A stretch of 64,000 nt of DNA from Cytophagales bacterium (lineage in GTDB: Bacteria; Bacteroidota; Bacteroidia; Cytophagales; Bernardetiaceae): the NCBI GenBank assembly GCA_004293815.1, contig RDZD01000022.1, positions 1 to 64,000 on the forward strand, written 5' to 3'. The notes beneath the pieces are model-generated. The model ran no database searches. It saw nothing but the letters and a program-made list of their open reading frames with translations, and was not told the origin of the DNA. Positions 26,124-35,365 of this stretch are shown one piece after another (the stretch's first letter is position 1; each line of letters opens with the position of its first letter). The position numbers were made by a program, and so were the translations under genes.

Positions 26124-26807
26124 TTATCTCTTGCGAAGCACTTCGTCGATAAGGCCATACTCTTTGGCTTCGTCAGCTATCATCCAATAGTCGCGATCTG
26201 AGTCTCGCCAAATGGTATCATAATCCTTACCAGAGTGATGGCTTAATATTTCATACAATTCCTTTTTGAGAATTTGTACTTGCTTAGCCGTAATCTCTAT
26301 ATCAGAAGCTTGGCCGCGCGCGCCGCCCATAGGCTGGTGAATCATCACACGGGAGTGTGGCAAGGCAGAACGTTTACCATTATGACCAGCTGCTAAAAGA
26401 ACTGCGCCCATAGAGGCCGCCATACCTGTACAAATAGTGGCCACATCTGGTTTTATATACTGCATGGTGTCATAAATACCCAAACCAGCATACACTGAAC
26501 CACCAGGGCTGTTGATATAGATGAGAATATCTTTTTGATTATCCAAAGATTCCAAAAAGAGTAACTGGGCTGTGATGATATTAGCCACTACGTCGTCTAC
26601 GCCCACACCCAAAAAGATAATTCTGTCCATCATCAAGCGTGAAAACACGTCCATTTGTGTAATATTGAGCGGACGCTCCTCTATGATGTAGGGGGTGATT
26701 TGGCTTTGAACACCACCGTTGAAATAGCTTGTGTACTGGTCAAAAGTGATGCTGTTGATGCCGTGGTGCTTGGTGGCGAACTTCTGAAACTCGTTGTGTG
26801 GTATCAT
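26124..26807 (-). CDS. clpP: ATP-dependent Clp protease proteolytic subunit
   Basis: ClpP forms a 14-subunit barrel that degrades proteins fed by ClpX or ClpC. The catalytic triad is visible: Ser132 in GMAASMG, His157 in VMIHQPMGG and an Asp in the late YDTIWRDSDRDYWM segment. The N-terminal extension of about 30 residues is normal for the group. No clpX or tig is adjacent in the window, whereas these often neighbour clpP. A cluster of three hairpins lies in the upstream leader. Confidence 0.96.
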   Translation of the reverse strand: MIPHNEFQKFATKHHGINSITFDQYTSYFNGGVQSQITPYIIEERPLNITQMDVFSRLMMDRIIFLGVGVDDVVANIITAQLLFLESLDNQKDILIYINSPGGSVYAGLGIYDTMQYIKPDVATICTGMAASMGAVLLAAGHNGKRSALPHSRVMIHQPMGGARGQASDIEITAKQVQILKKELYEILSHHSGKDYDTIWRDSDRDYWMIADEAKEYGLIDEVLRKR

Positions 26808-27204
26808 TTTTTAACGTTTTTTTAAGTGATTCGTGTGCAATGTAAAACCTTTGTTAATTAAAAACAAAGGACTGTTTGATTTTTATCAAACTAATCACCA
26901 TTTGCACTTTAAAAGCCTTACTTATGACAAAAAAGCGGTAAGTAAGACAAGGTGTCAGTACAAGAGATAAAACAATCTGCCTTTACGCAAGATTTGGCTT
27001 GGTTTGAATGGGCATTAAGAGGTTGAAGGTTTAATATCAAGTTTTTTAAACAATGATTCTGGTATTGCGTAAAAAAATAGCTAGTTTTGCGGCGCAATTT
27101 TGGGTATTCTCAAAACTTTCTGTTTGCACAAAGTTTTAATACAGGCAGATACTGGCTTGAGCATTTTTGAGTTTTGCGCCAAAGCTACACATTGAACATT
27201 AAAA
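26808..27204. other. Divergent intergenic region with clustered hairpins (clpP / ccmF)
   Basis: Three perfect short inverted repeats sit upstream of clpP. They are 26848-26855/26863-26870 (cctttgtt...aacaaagg), 26874-26880/26885-26891 (gtttgat...atcaaac) and 26917-26924/26939-26946 (cttactta...taagtaag). On the plus strand a TAGTTTTG element (27082-27089) could be the -7 box of a promoter for the ccmF-like gene. The nearest TTG (27065-27067) has only 14 bases of spacing, so I rate it weak. No gene seen. Confidence 0.45.
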
Positions 27205-29721
27205 ATGGACACTCTCGCTGGCTTTTTAGGCCATTTGTTTATCATCGTAGCGTTTGTAAGTGCCGCACTTTCGGCTGTGGCCTACTACAAAGCTGAAAGC
27301 TCGGAAGGAGTAAATGCTCTTTCTTGGCAGAAAATAGCTCGTCTGGCATTTGGCACACACGCATTTTCGGTTTTAGGTACGATTTTTACCCTTTTTGGGC
27401 TTATTTATTTGCACAGCTACCAATATCACTACGTTTGGAGTCATTCTTCCAATAATTTGCCTGTTTATTACATGATTTCCTGCTTTTGGGAAGGACAAGA
27501 GGGGAGTTTTCTGCTTTGGATATTCTGGCACGTTGTCTTAGCTTTTTTTGTGGCACGTAGGGCGGGCGTGTGGGAGCACAGTGCTATGTGTGTATTTGCA
27601 GCTGTACAAGCTTTTCTTTGCTCCATGATTTTGGGCGTAGTTATACCCTATCTGGATCTAAAAATAGGTAGCTCTCCCTTTCTTTTGCTCAAGGAGGCCA
27701 TGCCTAACGCGCCTATTTTCAGTATGAACCCCAGTTTTGTGCCCACAGATGGCAATGGATTGAATCCTCTGCTTCAAAACTACTGGATGGTCATACACCC
27801 CCCTACTCTTTTTTTAGGCTTTGCCCTTACACTTGTACCCTTTGCGTTTTTGATAGCTGGTATGCAAAAAAACAAGCCAGTTGAATGGATCAAACCTGCT
27901 CTCCCTTGGGCACTTTTAGGGGTGGCGGTGCTTGGTATAGGCATCATGATGGGAGCTTATTGGGCTTACGAAACGCTTAACTTTGAAGGCTACTGGAACT
28001 GGGATCCTGTAGAAAATGCTGTTTATGTCCCTTGGCTAGTATTAGTGGGTGCGGTTCACTTGATGTTTAGCCACACCAGAAGAAGCTCAGCAAGCAAATG
28101 GGCAGCGGCTTTAACCGCTTTATCTTTTATTTTGATTCTCTATTCTACGTTTTTAACACGCAGTGGTATTTTAGGAAACGCCTCCGTTCACTCATTCACA
28201 GATTTGGGGCTTTCTGGTCAATTGCTAATTTATTTGCTGTTCTTTTTAGGCGTTGCTATTTATTATTTGGCCTCAGCTTGGCGAAGTTTTCCAAAATCTG
28301 AGCGCGAGGTATCGCCCTATCATGGTGAGTTTTGGGTTTTTTTAGGTGCTTTGGCATTGTGCTTAGCAGCATTTCAGGTTTTAGTACCCACATCTATTCC
28401 TGTATACAATGCTTTGTTGAAAAGCATGGGTGTGGAGTCTAACCTAGCTCCGCCCGCCGATCAAGTAGAGTTTTATACCAAATTTCAGTTGTGGTTTGGC
28501 ATAGCTATCGCATTCCTATCCGCCACGGCGCAGTTTTTTTGGTGGAATAGGCTTCAAATGAAGACTATTTTAGATGCCTTTGCAGTACCTTTGATTCTGA
28601 CTATGTTGGTGTCGGCAGGCATTATTTACGGTCAAAGCATCAAAGATTGGCAACATATCGTACTCTTGACGGTGTCTGTTTATGCCTTGCTTTCTAACGT
28701 TAGTGTATTGTGGCGCATGGCGCGTAGCAGTGTAAGCATTAATGGCGGTGCTGTGGCGCATATTGGTGTGGCACTCATGCTTATAGGCATTCTGATTTCG
28801 TCGGCATTTTCTGAAGTGATTTCTCTCAACACAACAGGCTTGCTGTACAGCAAAGAGTTTTCTGAGGAAACTAACCGCAATAATCTGTTGCTCTTCCGTA
28901 ATACGCCTCAAAAAATGCAGGCTTATACGATTACCTACAAAGGCCCTCGTGTGGATTCGCGCGATGCGGGTGAGTATATCAACCGCGACGATGTGCAGAT
29001 ACTGCCCAAAAACGCCCGAATGATTGCTAAAAAAGATCTTTACGATTCGGATAGTACGTTGATAGGAAAAAGAGGTGATACCTTGCAGGTTTATGGTGAA
29101 AATACCTATTACGAAGTGGATTTGGTGGATCAAGAAGGCAAAAAATTCACGCTCTTCCCACGTGTGCAGCTAAACCCTGATATGGGCACGGCAGCAAGCC
29201 CAGATATCAGGCATTTCTGGAATGGTGATCTCTACGCGCACTTATCCAATATTCCAGACCCAGATAAGGAAGTTAAATGGAGTCCAGCAGATACTTTTGA
29301 AGTTTCACTGCGTGATACCTTTGTTGTCAATGATTTTATTGCGGTTTTGGAGGAAGTAAGCAAGGGCGCACCCGAAGGAGACGAAGACTACCTGATTTAC
29401 GCAAAAGTGCGTATCATGGACAATGGGGTAGACTATGAAGTAAAACCTAAGTTTAAACTCAAAGGCAGTATGGTAAGTAGGCCGCCCGAAATCATTGAGG
29501 CAGCGGGTATCAAAATGGTTTTTGAGAACATCAATCCAAACACCAACCGTTTTAAATTTTCTGTTCAAAGCACCCAAAAAGACTGGGTCATCATCAAAGC
29601 TCTTAGCAAACCTTTTGTGAATGTGCTTTGGATTGGTACATTGCTTATGGGCATAGGCACACTTATGGCTGTTTGGCAAAGGTTTAGAGACTGGAAAAAT
29701 TCTCAAACAGAAGAAGTTTAA
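27205..29721 (+). CDS. ccmF: Cytochrome c heme-lyase CcmF/CcsA-family membrane protein
   Basis: An 838-residue polytopic protein for covalent heme attachment to cytochrome c. The tryptophan-rich heme-handling loop is present as YWNWDPVENAVYVPWLV near 262-280. His-bearing segments (WIFWHVVLAF, VIHPPTLFLGFAL) mark the conserved histidines. A large periplasmic beta-rich domain (about 560-800) follows, then a last helix near the C-terminus. CcmF in system I and CcsA in system II share the WWD motif; the length and domain order fit CcmF better. It heads a heme-related run with hemH and ctaB. Confidence 0.85.
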   Translation: MDTLAGFLGHLFIIVAFVSAALSAVAYYKAESSEGVNALSWQKIARLAFGTHAFSVLGTIFTLFGLIYLHSYQYHYVWSHSSNNLPVYYMISCFWEGQEGSFLLWIFWHVVLAFFVARRAGVWEHSAMCVFAAVQAFLCSMILGVVIPYLDLKIGSSPFLLLKEAMPNAPIFSMNPSFVPTDGNGLNPLLQNYWMVIHPPTLFLGFALTLVPFAFLIAGMQKNKPVEWIKPALPWALLGVAVLGIGIMMGAYWAYETLNFEGYWNWDPVENAVYVPWLVLVGAVHLMFSHTRRSSASKWAAALTALSFILILYSTFLTRSGILGNASVHSFTDLGLSGQLLIYLLFFLGVAIYYLASAWRSFPKSEREVSPYHGEFWVFLGALALCLAAFQVLVPTSIPVYNALLKSMGVESNLAPPADQVEFYTKFQLWFGIAIAFLSATAQFFWWNRLQMKTILDAFAVPLILTMLVSAGIIYGQSIKDWQHIVLLTVSVYALLSNVSVLWRMARSSVSINGGAVAHIGVALMLIGILISSAFSEVISLNTTGLLYSKEFSEETNRNNLLLFRNTPQKMQAYTITYKGPRVDSRDAGEYINRDDVQILPKNARMIAKKDLYDSDSTLIGKRGDTLQVYGENTYYEVDLVDQEGKKFTLFPRVQLNPDMGTAASPDIRHFWNGDLYAHLSNIPDPDKEVKWSPADTFEVSLRDTFVVNDFIAVLEEVSKGAPEGDEDYLIYAKVRIMDNGVDYEVKPKFKLKGSMVSRPPEIIEAAGIKMVFENINPNTNRFKFSVQSTQKDWVIIKALSKPFVNVLWIGTLLMGIGTLMAVWQRFRDWKNSQTEEV

Positions 29722-29779
29722 ATAAAAAGGAACTTTTGTCTTCAGATATTGTTTTGAAAAGCAAAAACGAACACCAGAT

Positions 29780-30859
29780 ATGTCTCAGATTCATACCGCA
29801 GTTTTACTTGTCAATTTAGGTACTCCTGATAGTCCTCGCACGCCTGATGTGCGGAAGTATTTACGCCAGTTTTTGATGGACGGCAGGGTGATTGATGTTC
29901 CTTATTGGCAGAGATTTTTGCTTGTTAAGGGTATCATCGCTCCTTTCAGAGCACCAAAGTCAGCCAAAGAATACCAAAAACTGTGGACTGAGCGCGGCTC
30001 GCCTTTGCTTTTTCATAGCCAAGATGCAGCAGCTTTGCTTCAAACTGCCTTGGGAAATGAATATGCCGTTAAGCTGGGTATGCGCTACCAAAGCCCCAGC
30101 ATAGAAAGTGCACTAGACGAGCTGATGAGCCACAATCCTAAGCGTTTGGTGGTTTTGCCTATGTTTCCTCAATATGCGTCCTCTACTACAGGTTCCGCCA
30201 ATGAAGAAGTGATGCGCCTGCTCAAAAAGCGGTTGTTGATTCCTCAGGTACATTTCATAGATAGTTATGCTGAGCACCCTGCCTTCATAGAAGCTTTTGC
30301 TGCTATAGGAAAAGCCCATTTAGCTTCAAAACAGTATGATCATGTGCTCTTTACATACCATGGTTTGCCAGAAAGGCATCTAAAAAAAGAAAACAATGCC
30401 TGTGAATACGGTTCTTGCTGCGCACAACTCACGCCCAGTAACCGATTGTGCTATCGCGCACAATGCTTCGCGACTACGCGTAAGCTTGTTAAAATGATGG
30501 GACTTAAAGAAGGCGACTATACTGTTTCTTTCCAATCGCGTTTGGGCAAAAATCCATGGATAAAACCTTACACAGATTTGGTTATTGATGAACTAGCGGC
30601 CAAGGGTGTAAAAAGAATTTTAGCGTTTTCTCCTTCATTTACAGCTGATTGCTTAGAAACAGTCATAGAAATAGGCGAAACATATAGCGAGCAGTTTATA
30701 GAAAAAGGTGGTGAACACTGGCAGCTTGTGGAGAGTCTTAACAACCATCCGCTTTGGATTAAAACCCTCAAAGACTTGGTTTTAGACATTGCACCCCAGG
30801 CTCCCGATGCAAGCCATTCTCATAAAACATTAGAAACCTCTGTTCAGCATACGCTTTAA
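29780..30859 (+). CDS. hemH: Ferrochelatase
   Basis: It inserts iron into protoporphyrin IX to give protoheme. The 359-residue protein starts with TAVLLVNLGTPDSP and carries LVVLPMFPQYASSTTGS. The catalytic histidine region TYHGLPERHLKK (about 195) and FSPSFTADCLETVIEIGE (about 277) are also present. A cysteine-rich insert after the active-site His (CEYGSCCAQL...LCYRAQCF) is typical of Bacteroidota enzymes, possibly a metal or cluster site. It starts 58 bases after the ccmF-like gene and feeds it and ctaB with heme. Confidence 0.95.
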   Translation: MSQIHTAVLLVNLGTPDSPRTPDVRKYLRQFLMDGRVIDVPYWQRFLLVKGIIAPFRAPKSAKEYQKLWTERGSPLLFHSQDAAALLQTALGNEYAVKLGMRYQSPSIESALDELMSHNPKRLVVLPMFPQYASSTTGSANEEVMRLLKKRLLIPQVHFIDSYAEHPAFIEAFAAIGKAHLASKQYDHVLFTYHGLPERHLKKENNACEYGSCCAQLTPSNRLCYRAQCFATTRKLVKMMGLKEGDYTVSFQSRLGKNPWIKPYTDLVIDELAAKGVKRILAFSPSFTADCLETVIEIGETYSEQFIEKGGEHWQLVESLNNHPLWIKTLKDLVLDIAPQAPDASHSHKTLETSVQHTL

Positions 30860-30895
30860 CATTTATTCGTTATTCCTTTCTAAGAACTTGATTTC

Positions 30896-31795
30896 ATGCT
30901 TAACCCGTCCCTTAGCCCCAATGCACAGACCTCTAGTGATTGGTGGTTCAAACTCAAGCAGTTCTGGATTATGTCTAAACCACGACTCTCTGGTTTGGTT
31001 ATATTCTCGGCCGCTTTTGGCTATGCCTTAGGCGCAACAACAGCCATAGACTGGCTCAAAATGAGTGTTTTCTGTCTGGGTAGCTTTATGATTACGGCAG
31101 CAGCCAACAGCATTAATCAAATCATAGAAAAAGATTTGGATAAGCTAATGACCAGAACTCAGGGGCGTCCTCTGCCCATGAGCTTTTTGGAAGTACAAGA
31201 GGCTGTGATATTTATCTTGTTGATGAGTATCCTAGGCTCTGCTTTGGTATATTGGGCCAGCAACTTAACCGCTATGCTATTAGGCTTGTTTTCTTTGTTT
31301 CTTTATGGATTTGTGTATACTCCGCTCAAACAAAAAAATGCAATTGCAGTATTTGTGGGGGCTTTTCCAGGTGCTTTTCCGCCGCTGATAGGCTGGGTGG
31401 CAGCAACCGAAAGCTTTAGTTTGGAGATTTGGATAATCTTTGGAATCCAGTTCATTTGGCAATTTCCTCATTTTTGGGCTATTGCATGGGTGGGTGACGA
31501 AGATTATCGCAAAGCAGGTTTTAGACTCCTTCCTGGTGGTGAAAAGACGACCTTGGCTGCCATACAAATTGCTATTTATACACTTTTACTAATTCCTACT
31601 AGCTTTTTGCCTTGGCGTTATGGTCTCTGTAGCGTAACTTCTGTATTTATTTTGGCTGTGAGCAGTGTTTTATTTTTGATTCCTGCCATTTGGCTCATTA
31701 AAGATGGTTCACGCAAAGCGGCTCTTACCTTGATGTTTGCATCCTTTATCTATTTACCTGTGGTGCAAATCACCATATTTTTTACAGAGCTTTAG
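30896..31795 (+). CDS. ctaB: Protoheme IX farnesyltransferase (heme O synthase)
   Basis: This UbiA-superfamily membrane enzyme farnesylates heme b to heme o for cytochrome oxidase. Key motifs are NSINQIIEKDLDKLMTRTQGRPLP (about 77-100, with NxxxxxxDxxMxRTxxRPLP) and VGDEDYRKAGFRLLP (about 199). At 299 residues with about nine helices, it is standard. It begins 36 bases after hemH, consistent with one operon for heme supply. ctaA and oxidase genes are outside the window. Confidence 0.95.
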   Translation: MLNPSLSPNAQTSSDWWFKLKQFWIMSKPRLSGLVIFSAAFGYALGATTAIDWLKMSVFCLGSFMITAAANSINQIIEKDLDKLMTRTQGRPLPMSFLEVQEAVIFILLMSILGSALVYWASNLTAMLLGLFSLFLYGFVYTPLKQKNAIAVFVGAFPGAFPPLIGWVAATESFSLEIWIIFGIQFIWQFPHFWAIAWVGDEDYRKAGFRLLPGGEKTTLAAIQIAIYTLLLIPTSFLPWRYGLCSVTSVFILAVSSVLFLIPAIWLIKDGSRKAALTLMFASFIYLPVVQITIFFTEL

Positions 31796-31847
31796 TATTC
31801 AAATTCTGTTGTATCCAAAGATTTCATTGCAAAATTGCAAGCCTAAA

Positions 31848-32300
31848 ATGCAGGATTTTAAAGAAAAAGTGTATGCCTACTGCCTTGACTTTGTCAAGAA
31901 CAAGATAAAACTACATAATCAGCAGATTGAAGAAGCTCAACAAACAGCCAATAACGAAACAAAAAGCTCGGCGGGTGATAAGTATGAAACCACCCGCGCT
32001 ATGATGCAAATAGAAATAGAAAAAGAGCAAATTCGCTTACTGGAGGCTCAAAAATTGCTTCAAACGCTTTTTCTCATAGATATCAATAAAAGCAATGCAA
32101 CTGTAAATTTAGGCAGCTTAGTAAAAACCAACAAGGGGCTATTTTTCTTGGCTATAGGCATAGGCCCAGTGGAGATTCAGCAACAAAAAGTATTTGTCAT
32201 TTCGTCAGAGTCGCCCATAGGAAAGCAGATGTGGCAGAAGCTGCCTTACAGCAATTGGATGTTTAATAATGCACTCTACGAAATAGAAAGAATTGATTAA
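31848..32300 (+). CDS. GreA/GreB C-terminal-domain-like small protein
   Basis: The ATG at 31848 (MQDFKEKVYAYC) gives 150 residues; the longer frame from 31737 overlaps ctaB and lacks family resemblance. An N-terminal helical hairpin carries ETKSSAGDKYETTRAMMQIE (about 40-59), with VNLGSLVKTNKGLFFLAIGIG (about 83-103) and a C-terminal SPIGKQMWQK. This is the small GreA/GreB-like family widespread in Bacteroidota, often mis-annotated as 3-oxoacyl-ACP synthase. A transcription-cleavage role is not established. It starts 52 bases after ctaB. Confidence 0.7.
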   Translation: MQDFKEKVYAYCLDFVKNKIKLHNQQIEEAQQTANNETKSSAGDKYETTRAMMQIEIEKEQIRLLEAQKLLQTLFLIDINKSNATVNLGSLVKTNKGLFFLAIGIGPVEIQQQKVFVISSESPIGKQMWQKLPYSNWMFNNALYEIERID

Positions 32301-32320
32301 ACTGTCCGTAAGGACTGTTT
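32299..32320 (+). terminator. Weak hairpin after the GreA-like gene
   Basis: The arms gtcc (32304-32307) and ggac (32312-32315) are flanked by a mismatch, then caaa/gttt-type pairing, giving a short hairpin at the stop codon followed by tttatat. It is a weak terminator at best. Confidence 0.3.
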
Positions 32321-32643
32321 ATATGCTCTACTATTGAATTCGTCTTTAAAAACAGAGTGTTCATATTTAAATATGATTTTTTCTATAGCTTTGGTATAAA
32401 GTTTGACCTTATTATATTTGTATTGCCTCAAAAAATATTTTCAAATTTGTTTGTGAATATGTGTTTTCTATTTACCTTTACGGCACAATGTGTTCAGATT
32501 AACTTCATTCAAAAGAAGGATTTCGGTACACAGTTCTGTTTGACTGGTTTTAAGGGAACTGAAAAAATTAGTATTTAAACTTAAAATTGTTTGTGACCTG
32601 TTCTTGACAAAGAATCTAGTCCTGGACTTTTAACAATACGAAT
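32301..32643. other. Intergenic region upstream of the second siaB-siaC pair
   Basis: AT-rich. An open frame at 32357-32578 is rich in Phe and Ile without recognisable domains, and I take it as chance. No clear TAnnTTTG promoter was found, although the second SiaB-like gene needs one in this stretch. Confidence 0.35.
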
Positions 32644-33150
32644 ATGCAGCCTGACGACATCATAGTGTCTTATAAAGGTGCGCCTTCGTCAGGTTTTTTA
32701 GACGATCTCTTGTCCGTGGCCGACGATAAGCTATCGGTTTTAGAGTCGCAGTCTAAACTCCGGAAAAAGGTGTATCACATTTTGGTGGAAGTACTTCAGA
32801 ACATACATCATCATTACGACAACACTTTGGCTCAAAGTGAAGCTCCAATAATATGTGTTCTTACTCGGCACACTGACGGTACATATTATATTCATACTGG
32901 CAATTTTGTGCGTTCTGAAGATGTTAGTACCCTAAAATCACAAATTGATACGGTGAATTCACTGAATCCAGAACAAATCAAGGACTTGTATCGTAAAACT
33001 TTAGACAATGGTGAGATGTCGGCCAAAGGTGGAGCTGGTCTAGGTATTATAGACATTGCTCGGCGTTCTGGCCAGCCTCTAGACTATGAGTTTCAGGATT
33101 ACGATAATGGAAGTTCTTTTTTTAATTTAAAAGTAAAAATTTCTGCTTAA
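32644..33150 (+). CDS. SiaB-family protein kinase (DUF6272), copy 2
   Basis: A 168-residue GHKL-fold kinase with canonical motifs. The N-box is E49-VLQ-N53 (LVEVLQNIHHH) and the glycine lid is GGAGLG (129-134) followed by IIDIARRSGQPL. It starts with MQPDDIIVSYKGAPSSG, matching the IILSFKG segment of copy 1 but without its N-terminal 12 residues. It should phosphorylate the SiaC-like protein encoded 44 bases downstream. This copy looks closer to the family consensus than the one at 12.2 kb. Confidence 0.86.
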   Translation: MQPDDIIVSYKGAPSSGFLDDLLSVADDKLSVLESQSKLRKKVYHILVEVLQNIHHHYDNTLAQSEAPIICVLTRHTDGTYYIHTGNFVRSEDVSTLKSQIDTVNSLNPEQIKDLYRKTLDNGEMSAKGGAGLGIIDIARRSGQPLDYEFQDYDNGSSFFNLKVKISA

Positions 33151-33194
33151 TTGAATAACGTAAATACAATATCAACATATAGACTCAAAGCGAA

Positions 33195-33575
33195 ATGGAA
33201 AATTTCTTTTTAGAGGGCTCAACAAAAACGCCAGAGCTAAGGTTCAATGCTGAAACTGGTTCTTTCTTAATTGAAGGCCGTTCTATTCCCGAAAACTCTG
33301 TTGAGTACTATAAACCACTCTTTGAGTGGCTTGACGCTTATATTTTATCGCCAAAGCAAAAATCTACGCTGGAAGTGAAGCTTGAGTATTTCAATACCAG
33401 TTCTTCCAAATGTTTGGTAGAAATTTTCAGAAAACTAGAAAAAGTTCAGAGCAGTGGATACGATGTGCAGATTAACTGGTTTTATGAAGAAGACGACGAG
33501 GACATGCAAGAGTCTGGCGAAGATTTTCAAGAAATTATAGATATACCAATTGTTATGAACGTCATTCAAGGCTAA
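33195..33575 (+). CDS. SiaC-family regulatory phosphoprotein (DUF1987), copy 2
   Basis: The 126-residue protein has the DUF1987 pattern: LRFNAETGSFLIEGRSIPEN, YYKPLFEWLDAYI (38-50), KLEYFNTSSSKCLVEIF (62-78) and NWFYEEDDEDMQESGEDF. The probable phosphoacceptor is Thr68 in NTSSS, at the same position as in copy 1. It forms an operon with the SiaB-like kinase and ends at a clear intrinsic terminator. The partner it releases or activates is not encoded nearby. Confidence 0.87.
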   Translation: MENFFLEGSTKTPELRFNAETGSFLIEGRSIPENSVEYYKPLFEWLDAYILSPKQKSTLEVKLEYFNTSSSKCLVEIFRKLEKVQSSGYDVQINWFYEEDDEDMQESGEDFQEIIDIPIVMNVIQG

Positions 33576-33610
33576 GCGTTGTTAAAAATCTATCTTTAAA
33601 TCTCTGTTAT

Positions 33611-33644
33611 CGGTGCAAAGCCTCGTGCGTTGCACCGTTTTTTT
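33611..33644 (+). terminator. Intrinsic terminator of the second siaB-siaC operon
   Basis: The arms cggtgcaa (33611-33618) and ttgcaccg (33630-33637) pair perfectly over 8 bases with an 11-base loop. A run of seven T (33638-33644) follows at once. Confidence 0.85.
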
Positions 33645-33724
33645 ATGTGTTTGTGAAACAAAAAAGCTCTACTTGGGTTTTTGACAAAAGAAAGCATCTT
33701 ATCTTCTCCTAAATTTTTTTAAAT

Positions 33725-34267
33725 ATGCCAGCCAGAATCCTTTTTTATATATGCCTAGTTTGGATGGTATCCTTTGCTTGTACGCCTCGTAGCACGAATA
33801 GCAAACCTTTTACAAATCAACCTGTTTCTCACACTTTATTAGACTCACCAATGCCTAACAAATCTTTTATGGAAAAAACAGAGGCGGAGTGGAAAAAAAT
33901 TCTTACCCCCGAACAGTATGAAGTTACGCGTAAAAAGGGCACAGAAAGAGCCTTTACGGGACAGTTTTGGAATCACAAAGAAAAAGGCAATTACAAGTGC
34001 GTTTGTTGTGGATCAGAACTTTTCAAGTCTAAAACTAAATACGATTCTGGCTGCGGTTGGCCTAGCTTTTATGCGCCAGCCGACGATAAAATTATTCGTG
34101 AGGCTACCGACAACACCTATGGCATGGTGCGCGTGGAGGTCATGTGTGACAACTGCGGAGCACATTTAGGGCATGTATTTGAGGATGGCCCTTCGGAGCA
34201 TGGCGGATTACGCTACTGTATTAACTCAGCATCTTTAACGTTTGAAAAGGATAGTACTGGTAAATAA
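33725..34267 (+). CDS. msrB: Peptide-methionine (R)-S-oxide reductase, lipoprotein form
   Basis: MsrB repairs the R form of methionine sulfoxide in proteins. An N-terminal lipoprotein signal ends at SFAC (Cys19), so the enzyme is predicted on the envelope rather than in the cytosol. The MsrB domain begins about residue 45 ([18 protein letters not shown]). Zinc ligands are CVCC near 95 and CDNC near 140. GHVFEDGPS follows, with the resolving/catalytic RYCINS (Cys165). The gene ends at a strong terminator. Thioredoxin-type partners are not nearby. Confidence 0.93.
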   Translation: MPARILFYICLVWMVSFACTPRSTNSKPFTNQPVSHTLLDSPMPNKSFMEKTEAEWKKILTPEQYEVTRKKGTERAFTGQFWNHKEKGNYKCVCCGSELFKSKTKYDSGCGWPSFYAPADDKIIREATDNTYGMVRVEVMCDNCGAHLGHVFEDGPSEHGGLRYCINSASLTFEKDSTGK

Positions 34268-34308
34268 TATTTTGAATTTCAATAATTTAAATTTAACGAC
34301 TTGATATC

Positions 34309-34343
34309 TAGCGTGCTCTTTTTAACGAAGGCACGCTATTTTT
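34309..34343 (+). terminator. Intrinsic terminator of msrB
   Basis: The arms tagcgtgc (34309-34316) and gcacgcta (34331-34338) pair perfectly over 8 bases with a 14-base loop, then ttttt. It lies 42 bases after the msrB stop. Confidence 0.8.
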
Positions 34344-34477
34344 CTGTATCTCGCCCCAAAAGGCTCTCTAAAAAAAATATTGACCAAATACAGTCTAATT
34401 GCTTGCAGTTCATTAACTTTGCATCGCCAAAAACTAGGTTGCAATTTTATTCATTCACTACAAAAATATTGAAATTG

Positions 34478-35176
34478 ATGAAACTATTTCATTTTCTCAT
34501 TTTAGGTTTATCTAGCTTGTTGTTTTTCGGTTGTTCGCGTGATGGCGATTTCCGACCAGGCAAAAGAATAGTTCTCACAGTCATGGACAATGAGGGGCAG
34601 CTCATAGAAAACGCTAAAGTATGGCTCTATCGCACCCAAGAAGATCTTCGGAACGACATTTCGCCTATTCAGCCAATGCAACTGACTGATAAAATGGGGA
34701 GAACTACCTTTTTTATTACTGAAACTATAGACTATATGGTGGTTTGTGTAGAAAAGGACGATTTGAATAATTGGTATCGCCGTAATGATATTTATATAGA
34801 AAATCCTCAAGAAACCAAACAAACTGTGGTTGTAGAAAGCAGCCTTCGTTCGCAGCTTGCAGGCAAAAATGGTAAAAAATGGCTTCAAACCTCTTTCTTT
34901 TTTGATGGTCGTAAGTTGGAAAGCTGTGTGTATCGCCGCACATTTGACTTCATTTATAATGGGACTATTGATATTTACGAAAGTAGCGAATGTGGCGGTG
35001 GCTCAGTAGGGACAAATGTTTGGCAGCTGATAGAAGATGACACTAAAATTCGCTGGGGTGTTCCTAATGGGCGCGACGATAAATTTATAGAATCGCTGAC
35101 TGAAGACGAGCTAATTCTGACCTATAAGTATGGAGGCAGAATCCCTACAAGAGAAGTTTATCAGGCTGTAGATTAA
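34478..35176 (+). CDS. Predicted lipoprotein, function unknown
   Basis: The ATG at 34478 (MKLFHFLILGLSSLLFFGC) gives a lipobox LFFGC with the acylated Cys at 19; the longer frame from 34301 runs through the msrB terminator and is rejected. The 232-residue protein has a beta-sandwich-like first half (RIVLTVMDNEGQLIENAKVWLYRT, resembling a carboxypeptidase-regulatory or Big-like domain). The second half has GTIDIYESSECGGGSVGTNVWQLIEDDTKI in part, like lipocalin-type 'how well does it fit' domains. A TAACTTTG box lies at 34414-34421. No named family recognised. Confidence 0.65.
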   Translation: MKLFHFLILGLSSLLFFGCSRDGDFRPGKRIVLTVMDNEGQLIENAKVWLYRTQEDLRNDISPIQPMQLTDKMGRTTFFITETIDYMVVCVEKDDLNNWYRRNDIYIENPQETKQTVVVESSLRSQLAGKNGKKWLQTSFFFDGRKLESCVYRRTFDFIYNGTIDIYESSECGGGSVGTNVWQLIEDDTKIRWGVPNGRDDKFIESLTEDELILTYKYGGRIPTREVYQAVD

Positions 35177-35365
35177 GTTCTTAGAAAGCTCTAAGCTAGT
35201 CATCATTTTCAGCAGTTGGGGCGTTTTGGAAAAGTTAAAAAGGTTAAATTTTTTTAGCCTTTCCCTTCTTGTCAGTATTTTTGTGATAGAATAAAACCAA
35301 AACCCGAGAGGTGAGGCGTGTGTGACAACAACAATCCCCAATTTACTAGCCAGCATAAACCAAGT

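Noticed and set aside
32357-32578. 73-codon plus-strand open frame rich in Phe and Ile
   Set aside because: No family resemblance or start context, in an AT-rich gap upstream of the second SiaB gene.
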